Assembly (NCBI GenBank): GCA_963752495.1
Contig: CAVVYJ010000002.1
Span: 868,001-932,000, forward strand
DNA from: CAVVYJ01 sp963752495
Lineage (GTDB): Bacteria > Pseudomonadota > Gammaproteobacteria > Burkholderiales > Methylophilaceae
DNA length: 64,000 nucleotides
Reading direction: 5' to 3'
Positions 1 to 8,814 of the stretch are shown here, piece after piece; within the stretch, counting starts at the first letter, position 1; the number at the start of each line of letters is the position of its first letter. The notes under the pieces were generated by a model that saw only the letters and a program-made list of their open reading frames with translations, did no database searches and was not told the origin of the DNA. A program made the translations under genes and the position numbers.

Positions 1-2
1 TT

Positions 3-983
3 TGTAGCATTACCGAGCACGAAGGCCGTATTATTCAAAGCCGTAGCGAAGAGTCAATCTTAAAAGAAATCGAAGAAATCCGTGACAAGGTAGATGGCTT
101 TACCGGCGTGATATCAGACCTTGGCGGACCCACCGCCAACATGTACCGCATTGCGTGCAAATCGGAAACCATAGAAAAAGCCTGCCGCAAGCTTTCATGC
201 GTATATCCGGGTATTTGTGAGAATCTGAATACCGATCACAGTGCGCTGATTCAGCTATATCGTAAAGCGCGCAATATCAAGGGCGTTAAGAAGATTTTAA
301 TCGGCTCAGGTTTACGTTACGATTTGGCGGTGAAATCACCAGAGTATGTGAAAGAACTGGTGCAACACCATGTTGGCGGCTATTTAAAAATCGCACCAGA
401 ACACAGTGAAGACAATGTTTTAAGCAAGATGATGAAGCCTGGCATGGGCGCTTATGATGAATTTAAAGCCATGTTCGAAAAATTTAGCGCAGAGGCGGGC
501 AAAAAGCAGTATTTAATTCCGTATTTTATCGCCGCGCATCCAGGCACCACAGATGCAGATATGCTAAATTTGGCTTTGTGGCTGAAGAAATATGATTTCC
601 GATTAGACCAAGTGCAAAACTTTACGCCAACGCCCATGGCAATGGCAACTGCGATGTACCACAGTGGTAAAAATCCGCTGCGTAAAGTTACCGCGGATTC
701 TGAAGATGTGCCTGTACCAAAAGCCGGGAACATCCGTAAGCTACATAAGGCATTTATTCGCTATCACGACCCAGCCAATTGGCCGATGCTACGTGAGGCA
801 CTAAAAAGAATGGGGCGCGCTGATTTAATCGGCAATAGCAAAAAACATCTTGTACCGGCCTATCAACCTGTGGTTTCAGCGGTCATCAAGCAATCGGATG
901 GTAGTGCATTTAAACCAAAACGACCTTTACCTAAAGCGTTTAACAACTTTAAAAATGCGGCACGACCAAACCGCGGTCGTTAG
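3..983 (+). CDS. ygiQ: YgiQ family radical SAM protein, 5' part missing
   Basis: The reading frame is open from base 3, upstream of the first ATG at 108, so the gene is cut by the window edge. It begins at CSITEHEGRIIQSRSEES, which in YgiQ (UPF0313) proteins directly follows the radical-SAM cysteine cluster; the first visible Cys should be the last of the CxxxCxxC set. What remains is about 326 residues of the SAM barrel (QVQNFTPTPMA, HPGTTDADM) and the basic C-terminal tail. Radical SAM enzymes reductively cleave S-adenosylmethionine; the substrate of YgiQ is not established. The basic, proline-rich end (FKPKRPLPKAFNNF) is typical of the family. The stop at 983 is followed by the TraB-family gene. 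Confidence 0.9.
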   Translation, partial: CSITEHEGRIIQSRSEESILKEIEEIRDKVDGFTGVISDLGGPTANMYRIACKSETIEKACRKLSCVYPGICENLNTDHSALIQLYRKARNIKGVKKILIGSGLRYDLAVKSPEYVKELVQHHVGGYLKIAPEHSEDNVLSKMMKPGMGAYDEFKAMFEKFSAEAGKKQYLIPYFIAAHPGTTDADMLNLALWLKKYDFRLDQVQNFTPTPMAMATAMYHSGKNPLRKVTADSEDVPVPKAGNIRKLHKAFIRYHDPANWPMLREALKRMGRADLIGNSKKHLVPAYQPVVSAVIKQSDGSAFKPKRPLPKAFNNFKNAARPNRGR

Positions 984-1046
984 GATTCATTGAACTAATT
1001 CTTGATAAATTCAGTCACTCAAGTATCCATTACAAAAGAGACAAAT

Positions 1047-1904
1047 ATGCGCTTTAAATTACTTGTAAACTCTATTTTACTCATTGTTTTTATTGGTTTT
1101 TTTAGTTTATCCCAAGCGACCGAAAAAGGTTTGTTCTGGAAGATGGAATCGCCAGCAGGCATAACAAGTTATTTATTTGGCACAATTCACACCGATGATA
1201 ACCGAGTCACGGATTTCTCTCCCAGCTTAAGAGAGACACTCAAAAATGTGGATGTTTTTATGATGGAAACTGCGCCCGGTGGCAACCCGAACCTGCTGAT
1301 GATGGACAAGGATTTGAGCGGCTTTCTGACCGAGGCAGAGTTTGACCAAGTGCGAGAACTGGCTGAGTTTCACGTGATGCATATTGGTGCTGCCATGCGC
1401 ATGAAACCTTGGTTATTGGCTGTCATTTTTGATTTACCCAAACCGCAAACACCATTTGCACAAGATAATTTGCTCATGACAACTTCGGAAGATTTATCTA
1501 AAGAGATTAAAGGTATTGAAACGGCACGTGAGCATTTTGGGGTGATGGATAATTTTAGCCTCGAGGAGCAGTTGGTGATGTTGCGTGCTGTGCTAAAGCG
1601 CACACCAGAAGAAAAAGAACGCGATTTTGAACGCCTGATGAAGGCTTATTTGGATGGCGATTCTGACAAAATTTCTGCGCTGGATGAGCAAATTACCGGT
1701 GGTATGTTGCCTAAAGAACTATGGGCGAAAATGCGCAGCAAATTAATTGATGAGCGCAATTTAGTGATGGCTAGTCGAGCTTTGGAAGCGACTGCACAAA
1801 AGCCAACTTTTATTGCAGTTGGCGCATCGCACTTGGCGGGAGAAAGCGGCTTGATTGAGGCATTTAAAAAAGCCGGGTACAAACTCACTCCGCAAGCTAA
1901 ATAA
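1047..1904 (+). CDS. TraB/GumN family protein
   Basis: A 285-residue protein with an N-terminal hydrophobic signal (LLVNSILLIVFIGFFSLSQA) and the TraB/GumN hallmark near the mature N-terminus, WKMESPAGITSYLFGTIHTDD, followed by the conserved end GASHLAGESGLIEAFKKAGY. TraB-fold proteins are thought to be metal-dependent and related to haem-binding or protease-like families; the bacterial role is unclear, and this copy should be secreted to the periplasm or membrane-tethered. I chose ATG 1047, which has a purine-rich AAAAGAG just upstream and starts directly with the signal peptide, over ATG 1002. It converges on the lipocalin gene, with 18 bases between stops. Confidence 0.85.
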   Translation: MRFKLLVNSILLIVFIGFFSLSQATEKGLFWKMESPAGITSYLFGTIHTDDNRVTDFSPSLRETLKNVDVFMMETAPGGNPNLLMMDKDLSGFLTEAEFDQVRELAEFHVMHIGAAMRMKPWLLAVIFDLPKPQTPFAQDNLLMTTSEDLSKEIKGIETAREHFGVMDNFSLEEQLVMLRAVLKRTPEEKERDFERLMKAYLDGDSDKISALDEQITGGMLPKELWAKMRSKLIDERNLVMASRALEATAQKPTFIAVGASHLAGESGLIEAFKKAGYKLTPQAK

Positions 1905-1922
1905 AGTGCGGTGCTTATGAAT

Positions 1923-2501
1923 TTAGTTGTGCTGTGGCACAACATGCCGCCCTGATTCATACTCAACTTGATTGGCCTGTTTTACAAAAATAAGTTTGTC
2001 GGTAGCAAATCCAAGCGCTTTGGCCTGCGACAAAAGCTCTTGCTTGATGGGGTAGGTGAGTTGCGGTGTGCGGCTCAAAATCCATAAATATTCCTTATTT
2101 GGGCCGCAAATCATCACGTAGTTATAAAAGTTTTTGTCTAGGGCAATAATGTTATATGCCCCATAAAACGGCCCAAAAAATGATACCTTTAGTTTGCCAG
2201 CGTATGTTCCATCGGCAGAGGGCGATTCAACAAAATAAGCTTTGCCTTCTGCCTCGTTCCAAGTTTGTTTTTCTGCATTAAAGCCGCGGTTAATCACTTT
2301 AATGCTGCCATCTGTGTTTTGGCTGTAATTGGCCGTTACTTGTTCTAAGCCACGCTCAAAGCTGTGATCTAGTCGCGCAATTTCGTACCAAGTGCCTAAA
2401 TATTGGTTAGCATCCACGCCATTCACCACGGTTACGTTTTCTGGCACGCCTTGGCAAGCAAACAGGGGAAAGGCTAATAACAATATGAATAATTTTTTCA
2501 T
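1923..2501 (-). CDS. blc: Outer-membrane lipocalin (Blc family lipoprotein)
   Basis: A 192-residue lipoprotein. The signal peptide ends in the lipobox LFAC with Cys16 as the lipidated residue. The lipocalin signature follows (YLGTWYEIARLDHSFERG, the GxW motif), and later strands (YNIIALDKNFYNYVMICGP, YLWILSRTP) match bacterial lipocalin Blc. Blc-type proteins bind fatty acids or lysophospholipids at the inner face of the outer membrane; this is family knowledge. The length is usual for the family. It lies 12 bases downstream of yaiI on the same strand and may be cotranscribed with it. Confidence 0.9.
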   Translation of the reverse strand: MKKLFILLLAFPLFACQGVPENVTVVNGVDANQYLGTWYEIARLDHSFERGLEQVTANYSQNTDGSIKVINRGFNAEKQTWNEAEGKAYFVESPSADGTYAGKLKVSFFGPFYGAYNIIALDKNFYNYVMICGPNKEYLWILSRTPQLTYPIKQELLSQAKALGFATDKLIFVKQANQVEYESGRHVVPQHN

Positions 2502-2513
2502 TTAATTTCTACT

Positions 2514-2966
2514 TTATCTCTTGATGATGCCCGTTAAAAATCGGTCTAATTGTGCTGCAAATGCTTGCCTGTCAGATTGATTAAACGTGCTTGGGCCATT
2601 TGTTTCAACACCGCTAGCGCGAAGTTCTTCCAATAAGTTTCGCATGCTCAAGCGCTGTTGAATGTTTTCTTTGGAGTAAAACTCGCCTCTGGGGTTCAAC
2701 GCATGTCCGCCTTTTTCGATGACTTGCGCGGCCAGTGGAATATCAGCGGTAATCACCAAATCACCCGCTTCCAGTAGTTCAACTATTTTATTGTCTGCGA
2801 CATCAAAGCCTTTTTCAACCTGCATGGCGCGGATATTGGGCGAGGGCGGCACATAGATCAGCTTATTAGCCACCAGCGTGGTCATGATGCCTGTACGATT
2901 TGCGGCTTTAAAGAGTATTTCCTTAATGACCACAGGGCAAGCGTCTGCATCTACCCAGACCTTCAT
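2514..2966 (-). CDS. YaiI/YqxD family protein (DUF188)
   Basis: A 150-residue protein beginning MKVWVDADACPVVIKEIL, the signature of the UPF0178/DUF188 family, with the internal motif DLVITADIPLAAQVIEKGG and ALNPRGEFYSKENI. The family has a PIN-like fold with conserved acidic residues (D6, D8 and the TADIPLA aspartate), which suggests a nuclease, but no function has been demonstrated. The length matches the family. It starts 3 bases after the helicase stop on the same strand, so both are probably on one transcript. Confidence 0.9.
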   Translation of the reverse strand: MKVWVDADACPVVIKEILFKAANRTGIMTTLVANKLIYVPPSPNIRAMQVEKGFDVADNKIVELLEAGDLVITADIPLAAQVIEKGGHALNPRGEFYSKENIQQRLSMRNLLEELRASGVETNGPSTFNQSDRQAFAAQLDRFLTGIIKR

Positions 2967-2969
2967 TGG

Positions 2970-4493
2970 TTAACGCCCTCTGCCGCCACTGCGATGCCCT
3001 TGCGGCTTGGGATTAAATAAAGGTGTTTGCGGTTGCGCTTGGTGGCGTGCCGCTTCTGAAAGCGGCTTACCATTCTGTGGTGCCGGGGATATTAATCTAC
3101 CATGACCATATGCTGTGGTGGGTTTGTTGTTAGATTGGTTGTTGGCATTGGGGTTGCGGCCTTGCCCATGTTTTTGACCCTGCTTTGGCTGGTTTTGCTT
3201 ATTTTGCCTTTGATTCGATTGTCCCTGCTTTGGTTGTCCTTGCTTGGGCTGCCCTTGTTTAGGTGCTCCTGAGCGGTCAGGTTGTTGCCCACGGAATAAT
3301 CTTGGTGGCTCAGGTTCTAATTTGGCGGGCGGCACAAAGCCTTCTACTTTTACTTTCGGGATTTCGCGTTTGATTAACTTTTCGATATCTTTTAAAAACT
3401 TGGTTTCTTCGATATCCACTAGGCTAATCGCCGCGCCAGTACTGCCTGCGCGGCCAGTGCGGCCAATACGGTGCACATAATCTTCAGGCACATTCGGCAG
3501 CTCAAAATTAACCACTTGCGGCAATTGGTCAATGTCCAAGCCACGCGCAGCAATGTCTGTAGCCACTAACACGGGGATTTTGCCAGCCTTAAATTCTGCC
3601 AATGCTTTGGTACGTGCGCCTTGGCTTTTGTTGCCGTGAATCGCCATTGCTGCAATGCCGTCTTTAATCAACTTATCTGCCAAGCGGTTTGCGCCATGCT
3701 TGGTGCGGGTGAATATCAGCACTTGCTGCCAATTGTTCTGCTTGATTAAAAAGCTCACCAAATCACGTTTGTGCGCTTGTTTTACCAAATGCACAGTTTG
3801 CTCGACGAGTTCGGTTGCCGTGTTACGGCGCGCCACTTCCACAAAGGCGGGGTTATGCAACAAGCTATCAGCCAGTTGTTTAATTTCATCCGAAAATGTG
3901 GCGGAGAACAGCAAGTTTTGGCGCTGCTTGGGCAACATGGCGAGTAATTTTTTAATGTCGCGGATAAAACCCATGTCCAGCATTCTATCGGCCTCATCCA
4001 GCACCAAAATCTCGATGCCGGATAAATCCACATTGCGTTGGTTAGCATGGTCAAGCAAACGGCCAGGGGTGGCGACTAGAATATCCAGAGGCTTCTTTAA
4101 ACGAGAAGTTTGCGGGTTAATGTTCACCCCGCCAAATATCACGGTGGAGGTGAGTTTTAAATATTTGCCGTAAGTTTTTACGGATTCCTCAACCTGCGCG
4201 GCAAGCTCGCGAGTCGGTGTGAGAATCAAACAGCGCGGACGATGTTTTTCTGCCGGATATTTAACAGGTGTGTTGCTGAGTATGTGCAGCAAGGGCAGGG
4301 TAAAGCCTGCGGTTTTGCCTGTGCCGGTTTGCGCACCAGCCAGCAAATCGCCACCGCTTAACACTTGCGGAATGGCCTTGGCTTGAATTGGCGTTGGTGT
4401 GGTGTAACCCGCATCGCTAATGGCGCGCATAATGGGTTCAGATAAATTTAAGTCAGCAAACGTAATGTTTGCTGAGGGGGTTTCTAATAACAA
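2970..4493 (-). CDS. rhlE: DEAD-box RNA helicase, RhlE type
   Basis: A 507-residue ATP-dependent RNA helicase. Visible motifs in order are the Q motif (YTTPTPIQAKAIP), motif I AQTGTGKT, Ia PTRELAAQ, Ib TPGRLLDH, II DEAD, III SAT, and in the second domain ATDIAARGLD and HRIGRTGRAG. The C-terminal 110 residues are a low-complexity, basic Q/P/K/G/N tail with a degenerate GQPKQ repeat, typical of RhlE proteins and probably RNA-binding. It would act in ribosome assembly and RNA turnover, often cold-induced. The start is a TTG at 4493; no better ATG exists before the Q motif. A perfect dyad lies 24 bases upstream. Confidence 0.92.
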   Translation of the reverse strand: MLLETPSANITFADLNLSEPIMRAISDAGYTTPTPIQAKAIPQVLSGGDLLAGAQTGTGKTAGFTLPLLHILSNTPVKYPAEKHRPRCLILTPTRELAAQVEESVKTYGKYLKLTSTVIFGGVNINPQTSRLKKPLDILVATPGRLLDHANQRNVDLSGIEILVLDEADRMLDMGFIRDIKKLLAMLPKQRQNLLFSATFSDEIKQLADSLLHNPAFVEVARRNTATELVEQTVHLVKQAHKRDLVSFLIKQNNWQQVLIFTRTKHGANRLADKLIKDGIAAMAIHGNKSQGARTKALAEFKAGKIPVLVATDIAARGLDIDQLPQVVNFELPNVPEDYVHRIGRTGRAGSTGAAISLVDIEETKFLKDIEKLIKREIPKVKVEGFVPPAKLEPEPPRLFRGQQPDRSGAPKQGQPKQGQPKQGQSNQRQNKQNQPKQGQKHGQGRNPNANNQSNNKPTTAYGHGRLISPAPQNGKPLSEAARHQAQPQTPLFNPKPQGHRSGGRGR

Positions 4494-4516
4494 AATAATT
4501 CCAATAAGATTAATTT

Positions 4517-4539
4517 AATGCGTTTTAAAAAAACGCATT
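4517..4539. repeat. Perfect inverted repeat upstream of rhlE
   Basis: AATGCGTTTT and AAAACGCATT are perfect 10-base arms separated by AAA. The element lies 24 bases before the rhlE start, in the 209-base gap behind the excalibur gene. It could be an RNA hairpin in the rhlE leader, an operator, or the terminator of the upstream gene; the A/T-rich outer stem makes an efficient terminator less likely. Nothing else in the gap was recognisable. Confidence 0.5.
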
Positions 4540-4702
4540 TTAAAGTTGGTCTGTTGCGCTTAAGTTTTAATTTAAGACAGCAACACCAATCGAGACAAAC
4601 AAGTAGGAGACAAAAAGTGGCTTAAATGAGTAAGCTAAAGCCGCTGCACAGATTGGTGTGGTGCAGGGAAAGCGCATTATACGCCCATTATTCGTAGATT
4701 CG

Positions 4703-4987
4703 TTAAAATCTAGAGTCGTTTTCACAAGGCACCCCGTCATTGTCGCCATCCATTCTTGGATTTGGGCAGTTTTTTAAAAAGTATTCAGCTTCTGCTCTTG
4801 ATCGCATTTGGCTGCAATATTGTCTGCCATCACAGGAAAAATTTGTAGTTGGCTGCGCGCTTAAAGTTGTGGTCCCCTGAAGCGTTTGCAACTCTGACTG
4901 TTCCTCATTTCGTGTTGGCGCGAAATTCTTTTGGTAATAATTCCAGCCTATAGTGGCTGCCAGTGCATAAATTATTAGTTTTTTCAA
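4703..4987 (-). CDS. Excalibur calcium-binding domain protein
   Basis: A 94-residue protein with an N-terminal membrane anchor or signal (LIIYALAATIGWNYY), a polar linker, and a C-terminal excalibur domain: FSCDGRQYCSQMRSRAEA, then NCPNPRMDGDNDGVPCE. The DGDNDG loop with flanking cysteines is the defining calcium-binding element of the domain. It should sit outside the cytoplasmic membrane. The start is TTG 4987, preceded by a good AGGTGAG ribosome-binding site at 7-base spacing. In many proteobacteria such domains are fused to or encoded beside cold-shock proteins; here the next gene downstream is a DEAD-box helicase, a loosely comparable context. Confidence 0.8.
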   Translation of the reverse strand: MKKLIIYALAATIGWNYYQKNFAPTRNEEQSELQTLQGTTTLSAQPTTNFSCDGRQYCSQMRSRAEAEYFLKNCPNPRMDGDNDGVPCENDSRF

Positions 4988-5093
4988 AGTCTCACCTTTT
5001 TATCTAACAATAGAAAACTGTCGCACCACGCTTACCAAAGCACTGCTTTTCGCCAAATTTGAATGCGTTTAAACCTTCTTTACGCTTGCAAAA

Positions 5094-6365
5094 TTACGTC
5101 GCTGCCAGTGCTTGTGATAAATCTTCAGTAATGTCATCGATATGCTCAATGCCAATCGATAGGCGAACCATATCTTCTGAAACCCCTGCTTTTACAAGCT
5201 CTGCAGGCGATAGCTGGCGATGCGTGGTGGACGCAGGGTGGCAAGCGAGTGATTTTGCATCGCCAATATTAACCAAGCGGGTGATAAGTTTAAGCGCATC
5301 TTGAAACTTAGCGCCGCCCGCAATTCCACCATGAACACCAAAGGTGAGAATGCCAGAAGCGCGGCCGCCCATGTATTTATCCACTAAATGTTTATCAGCA
5401 TGGTCATCAAGCCCTGCGTAATTCACCCAATTCACTTTTTTGTGGTCTTTTAAAAATTTAGCTACTTTTAGTGTATTAGTGCAAATTCTATCCATGCGCA
5501 AAGCCAGTGTTTCGATGCCTTGCAGGATTAAAAACGAGTTAAAGGGTGACAATGCTGCGCCAGTATTGCGCAATGGCACCACGCGTGCACGACCAATATA
5601 AGCGGCAGCACCCAGCGCCTCGGTATACACTACGCCATGGTAAGACACATCCGGCTCGTTTAAGCGACGGAATCTGGCTTTATGTTCTGCCCATGGAAAC
5701 TTGCCAGAATCGACAATGCAGCCGCCAATGGAGTTGCCATGACCGTTCATGTATTTGGTGAGAGAATGCACCACAATATCAGCGCCGTGTTCGATAGGAC
5801 GGCATAAATAGGGCGACGGCACAGTATTGTCGACAATTAGCGGAATGCCGTGACGATGTGCAATTTCGGCCAATTTGGCTATATCGGTGATATTGCCGAG
5901 TGGGTTGCCGATAGATTCGCAATAAATCGCTTTGGTTTTAGCATCAATAAGTTTTTCAAAACTTTCGGGATTGCGGTAATCGGCAAAGCGAATTTCAATG
6001 CCATATTGCGGCAGCGTATGCGCAAAGAGGTTATACGTGCCGCCATAAAGCGTGGCGGATGAAATAATATTATCGCCCGCCTCGGTAATGGTCATAATGG
6101 CGTACGTAATAGCTGATTGACCAGAAGCTACGGCCAGCGCGGCTATGCCGCCTTCTAGCTCTGCTACACGCTTTTCAAGCACATCGGTGGTCGGGTTCAT
6201 AATGCGCGTGTAAATATTGCCAGCGACTTTTAAGTCGAATAAATCTGCGGCATGTTGGGTGCTATCAAACGCATAAGCCGTTGTTTGGTAAATGGGCACA
6301 GCCACTGATTTGGTCGTAGGGTCTGGCGAGTAACCGCCATGCACAGCAATGGTTTCCAGTTTCAT
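5094..6365 (-). CDS. metY: O-acetylhomoserine aminocarboxypropyltransferase (sulfhydrylase)
   Basis: A 423-residue PLP enzyme of the Cys/Met metabolism family. It makes homocysteine from O-acetylhomoserine and sulfide. Family landmarks are the N-terminus ETIAVHGGYSPDPTTKSVAVPIYQT, YTRIMNPTTDVLEKRVAELEGG, the PLP lysine in HSLTKYMNGHG, and C-terminal LACHPASTTHRQLSPAEL, which separates it from cystathionine synthases and fits MetY in length. I chose ATG 6365 because GGGAGGATATAAA sits directly in front as ribosome-binding site; an in-frame GTG 15 bases upstream falls within that site. No SAM riboswitch was recognised in the 130-base leader. Confidence 0.93.
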   Translation of the reverse strand: MKLETIAVHGGYSPDPTTKSVAVPIYQTTAYAFDSTQHAADLFDLKVAGNIYTRIMNPTTDVLEKRVAELEGGIAALAVASGQSAITYAIMTITEAGDNIISSATLYGGTYNLFAHTLPQYGIEIRFADYRNPESFEKLIDAKTKAIYCESIGNPLGNITDIAKLAEIAHRHGIPLIVDNTVPSPYLCRPIEHGADIVVHSLTKYMNGHGNSIGGCIVDSGKFPWAEHKARFRRLNEPDVSYHGVVYTEALGAAAYIGRARVVPLRNTGAALSPFNSFLILQGIETLALRMDRICTNTLKVAKFLKDHKKVNWVNYAGLDDHADKHLVDKYMGGRASGILTFGVHGGIAGGAKFQDALKLITRLVNIGDAKSLACHPASTTHRQLSPAELVKAGVSEDMVRLSIGIEHIDDITEDLSQALAAT

Positions 6366-6514
6366 TTTATATCCTCCCACATTGATAAGTTCGCCTAAAA
6401 TAGAGGCGTGTATTAATTTGTGATGCTATTTTGGTTTTTCTAAATTATATTAACTTAAGCTGCCATTATATTAAGCTCGCGACAAATCATCCGGCAACTC
6501 AACACCAGTTCAGT

Positions 6515-7114
6515 CTACTCTTGTTTTGCGTTTTTATCATTTGCCATCCAGGCAAAAAGTGAGAAGCGCATAACTTCTTCGGCCGACATTTCTACGGGGT
6601 GTAGCCAACTACGGGGAACAAACACGGTGTAGCCGCCGATGTTGTATCCCATAGGTAAAAATACTGCAACACGGTCACCTTGTGTAAACCCTTTAGGCAA
6701 GCCTTCTAAGCTTTGCTGCGTTATTAGCCCGACTATCTCAAGTTCTTGCCCAGGCAATCTTAGTATTACTGCTTGTTGAGTCGCTTCTTCTTTATGTGGA
6801 TCAAAGTAATCGGCAAAATTCTTGAGCGATAAGTAAACACTTTTGATGACCGGCAAGTTCGTGAATGGAAATTCCACCATCGAGAGTAGCCTGTGGACGT
6901 GATGATGAGAAATAAGATAACCCAGCAGGATAATACCGCCAAGCCCCAATACTAGGCCCATGCCCGGGATGTAGGAATCTCCGATAAAAGGGCGTACCCA
7001 CCATATGGAAAATGATTCTGTCCATTGCAGAAAGACATAGAGGAAATACACGGTTAACCCTAGGGGAAGTGCAGTGATTAAACCTCTAAAAAAATACTTA
7101 TAGATTTGTTTCAT
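6515..7114 (-). CDS. DUF502 family membrane protein
   Basis: A 199-residue inner-membrane protein with two predicted helices (GLITALPLGLTVYFLYVFL and LVLGLGGIILLGYLI) and the DUF502 core: FTNLPVIKSVYLSLKNFADYF, then GDRVAVFLPMGYNIGGYTVFVPRSWLHPVEMSAEEVMRF in two adjoining blocks. The family is widespread in proteobacteria and related to plant COV1 proteins; its function in bacteria is not known. The length is normal. It lies alone, 149 bases after the metY start on the same strand but with its own spacing. Confidence 0.85.
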   Translation of the reverse strand: MKQIYKYFFRGLITALPLGLTVYFLYVFLQWTESFSIWWVRPFIGDSYIPGMGLVLGLGGIILLGYLISHHHVHRLLSMVEFPFTNLPVIKSVYLSLKNFADYFDPHKEEATQQAVILRLPGQELEIVGLITQQSLEGLPKGFTQGDRVAVFLPMGYNIGGYTVFVPRSWLHPVEMSAEEVMRFSLFAWMANDKNAKQE

Positions 7115-7198
7115 GTTTTGATAGTTCTCATAATGAAAGCCATGACTTTTGGGTGGGCATGGGGTTAGGCTACGGCTACTTATTGTGACACTAAACGG

Positions 7199-7943
7199 CT
7201 AATTTTTTTCAGGTGTATTTAAACTTTTCAATTCAGATTCATTTAGCCACCGCCATCCGCCAACTTTCAAATCATCAGGCAATTTTAACTCGCCAATCTG
7301 TATACGTTTTAAGCCTTCTACTCGGTTGCTAATGGCGGCCACCATGCGTTTAACTTGGTGGTATTTGCCTTCCGCCAGCGTCATGTGAATCACGTGCTCG
7401 CTAATTTGTTTTACGTCTAATGCGGCAATTGTTTCAGCTTCATCAATTAATTTAACACCGCCAAGAAGCGCATGGATATTGGCTGGTACGAGTGCGTGTT
7501 TGCAAGTGACTTCGTAAATTTTTGGTACTTTGTGTTTGGGTGAGCTCATTTTATGAATAAATTGGCCATCGTCGGAAATCAATATCAAGCCAGTCGTATC
7601 TTCATCTAAACGCCCAATGCATTGCACGCCTCTTTCAACTAATGGAAAAGGCAGCAGGCTGTAAATTGTCGGGTGATGTTGCGTTTTGTGGGAGCATTCG
7701 TAATTGCTGGGTTTGTGCATCATCAGGTAGGATTTTTCTTTGTATTCCCAGCTTTCACCTTTAACGGTGAAAGCTTAAATTTTCAAGTATAAATTCTGCG
7801 TCAGGGTCATCGCACATCGTACCGTTCACAGTGATTTCTTCATTCAAAATCATAATGCGGCACAGCTTGCGTGAGCCGAAACCTTGCTTGTGCAGAATAC
7901 GTTCCAAGTCTAATTTATTTGAAGAGCCGAGTTTTTTTGCCAT
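7199..7943 (-). CDS. rsuA: 16S rRNA pseudouridine-516 synthase, frameshifted
   Basis: Two overlapping frames together make one RsuA-like protein of about 248 residues: an S4 RNA-binding domain (LERILHKQGFGSRKLCRIMI) from 7943, then the catalytic domain with GRLDEDTTGLILISDDGQ (catalytic Asp) and AEGKYHQVKRMVAAISNRV. The enzyme isomerises U516 of 16S rRNA. The frame changes near 7768: reading TTT ACC GTT instead of TTT CAC CGT restores FTVKGESWEYKEKSYLMMHKPS, so there is one extra C, and the total length is 3n+1. The extra C lies inside a perfect 9-base inverted repeat (7751-7774). Confidence 0.85.
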
Positions 7944-7964
7944 GCGCTATTATAGCTTTAGAAA

Positions 7965-7990
7965 TAAAAACGCCCACTTGCGTGGGCGCT
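7965..7990 (-). terminator. Intrinsic terminator behind aqpZ
   Basis: On the minus strand, CGCCCAC, loop GCAA and GTGGGCG form a perfect 7-base G/C-rich stem followed by TTTTT. It lies 20 bases past the aqpZ stop and before rsuA, separating the two transcription units. Confidence 0.85.
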
Positions 7991-8009
7991 TTAAAATTTA
8001 AAGTCGTGA

Positions 8010-8696
8010 CTAATCTTTATTAACAAAGTTATAAAGAATCGCGCCAATCACCGCGCCAATAATTGGTGCCACCCAAAATAGCCAAAGTTGGTCTAGCGCA
8101 ATACCGCCTTCAATCAAAGCTGGGCCGGTGCTACGTGCAGGGTTCACGCTTGTGTTGGTAACGGGGATGCTGATTAAGTGAATGAGCGTGAGCATCAGGC
8201 CAATCGCCAATGGCGCCAGACCTGCTGGTGCGCGCTTATCGGTTGCGCCCATAATCACAAACAAGAACATCGCCGTCATCACCACTTCGGTCACAAAGCC
8301 AGCATACATCGTGTAACCGTGCGGGGAGTGCTCGCCAAAGCCGTTGCTGGCCAGTCCGCCAGCAAAGCCTTCTGCGCCACTCGCAATGCATTTAATGAGT
8401 AGTGCGGCTAAAATTGCGCCAATCACTTGTGCGATGATGTAGTGCGGGAGTTCAGCCGCTTTAAAACGTCCGCCAGCTACCAACCCGATAGATACGGCTG
8501 GATTTAAATGACAGCCTGAAATATGACCAATCGCATAAGCCATGGTGACGACAGTTAAACCAAAGGCGAATGAAACGCCAAGATAGCCTAAGCCTAGTTC
8601 TGGTATGCCGGCTGCCAATACGGCGCTACCGCAGCCGCCTAATACCAGCCAAAATGTTCCAATGAGTTCTGCTACTGCGCGTTTAGTTAACGACAT
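8010..8696 (-). CDS. aqpZ: Aquaporin Z
   Basis: A 228-residue MIP-family channel with six predicted membrane helices and both pore NPA motifs, in GCHLNPAVSIG and TSVNPARSTGPAL. It starts LTKRAVAELIGTFWLVLGGCGSAVLAA, the standard AqpZ N-terminus. The residues around NPA fit a water channel rather than a glycerol facilitator, whose second motif is NPARD. It allows rapid water flux across the inner membrane. Monocistronic: terminator downstream, divergent methyltransferase gene upstream. Confidence 0.95.
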   Translation of the reverse strand: MSLTKRAVAELIGTFWLVLGGCGSAVLAAGIPELGLGYLGVSFAFGLTVVTMAYAIGHISGCHLNPAVSIGLVAGGRFKAAELPHYIIAQVIGAILAALLIKCIASGAEGFAGGLASNGFGEHSPHGYTMYAGFVTEVVMTAMFLFVIMGATDKRAPAGLAPLAIGLMLTLIHLISIPVTNTSVNPARSTGPALIEGGIALDQLWLFWVAPIIGAVIGAILYNFVNKD

Positions 8697-8814
8697 TTTG
8701 AAGTCTCCCTGAGTGATGAGTTTTAGTTTTTTAATGAAGCGAAAGATAATCTACGCCTAATTTTCAAAGATAACAAGTTACGCATAATAAGCGCGCACAA
8801 GTTAGAATAGCGGG

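Noticed and set aside
3655..4173. 172-codon open frame on the plus strand
   Set aside because: It lies opposite the conserved rhlE frame, is rich in Ser/Leu/Arg typical of antisense reading, and has no family resemblance.
5000..5090. Short minus-strand frame reading KEGLNAFKFGEKQCFGKRGA between metY and the excalibur gene
   Set aside because: It looks protein-like but is under 30 codons, has no start codon and is bounded by stops; at most a remnant.
6366..6514. SAM or other riboswitch in the metY leader
   Set aside because: Only a small CGCCT/AGGCG hairpin was found near the ribosome-binding site; no conserved riboswitch core could be identified.
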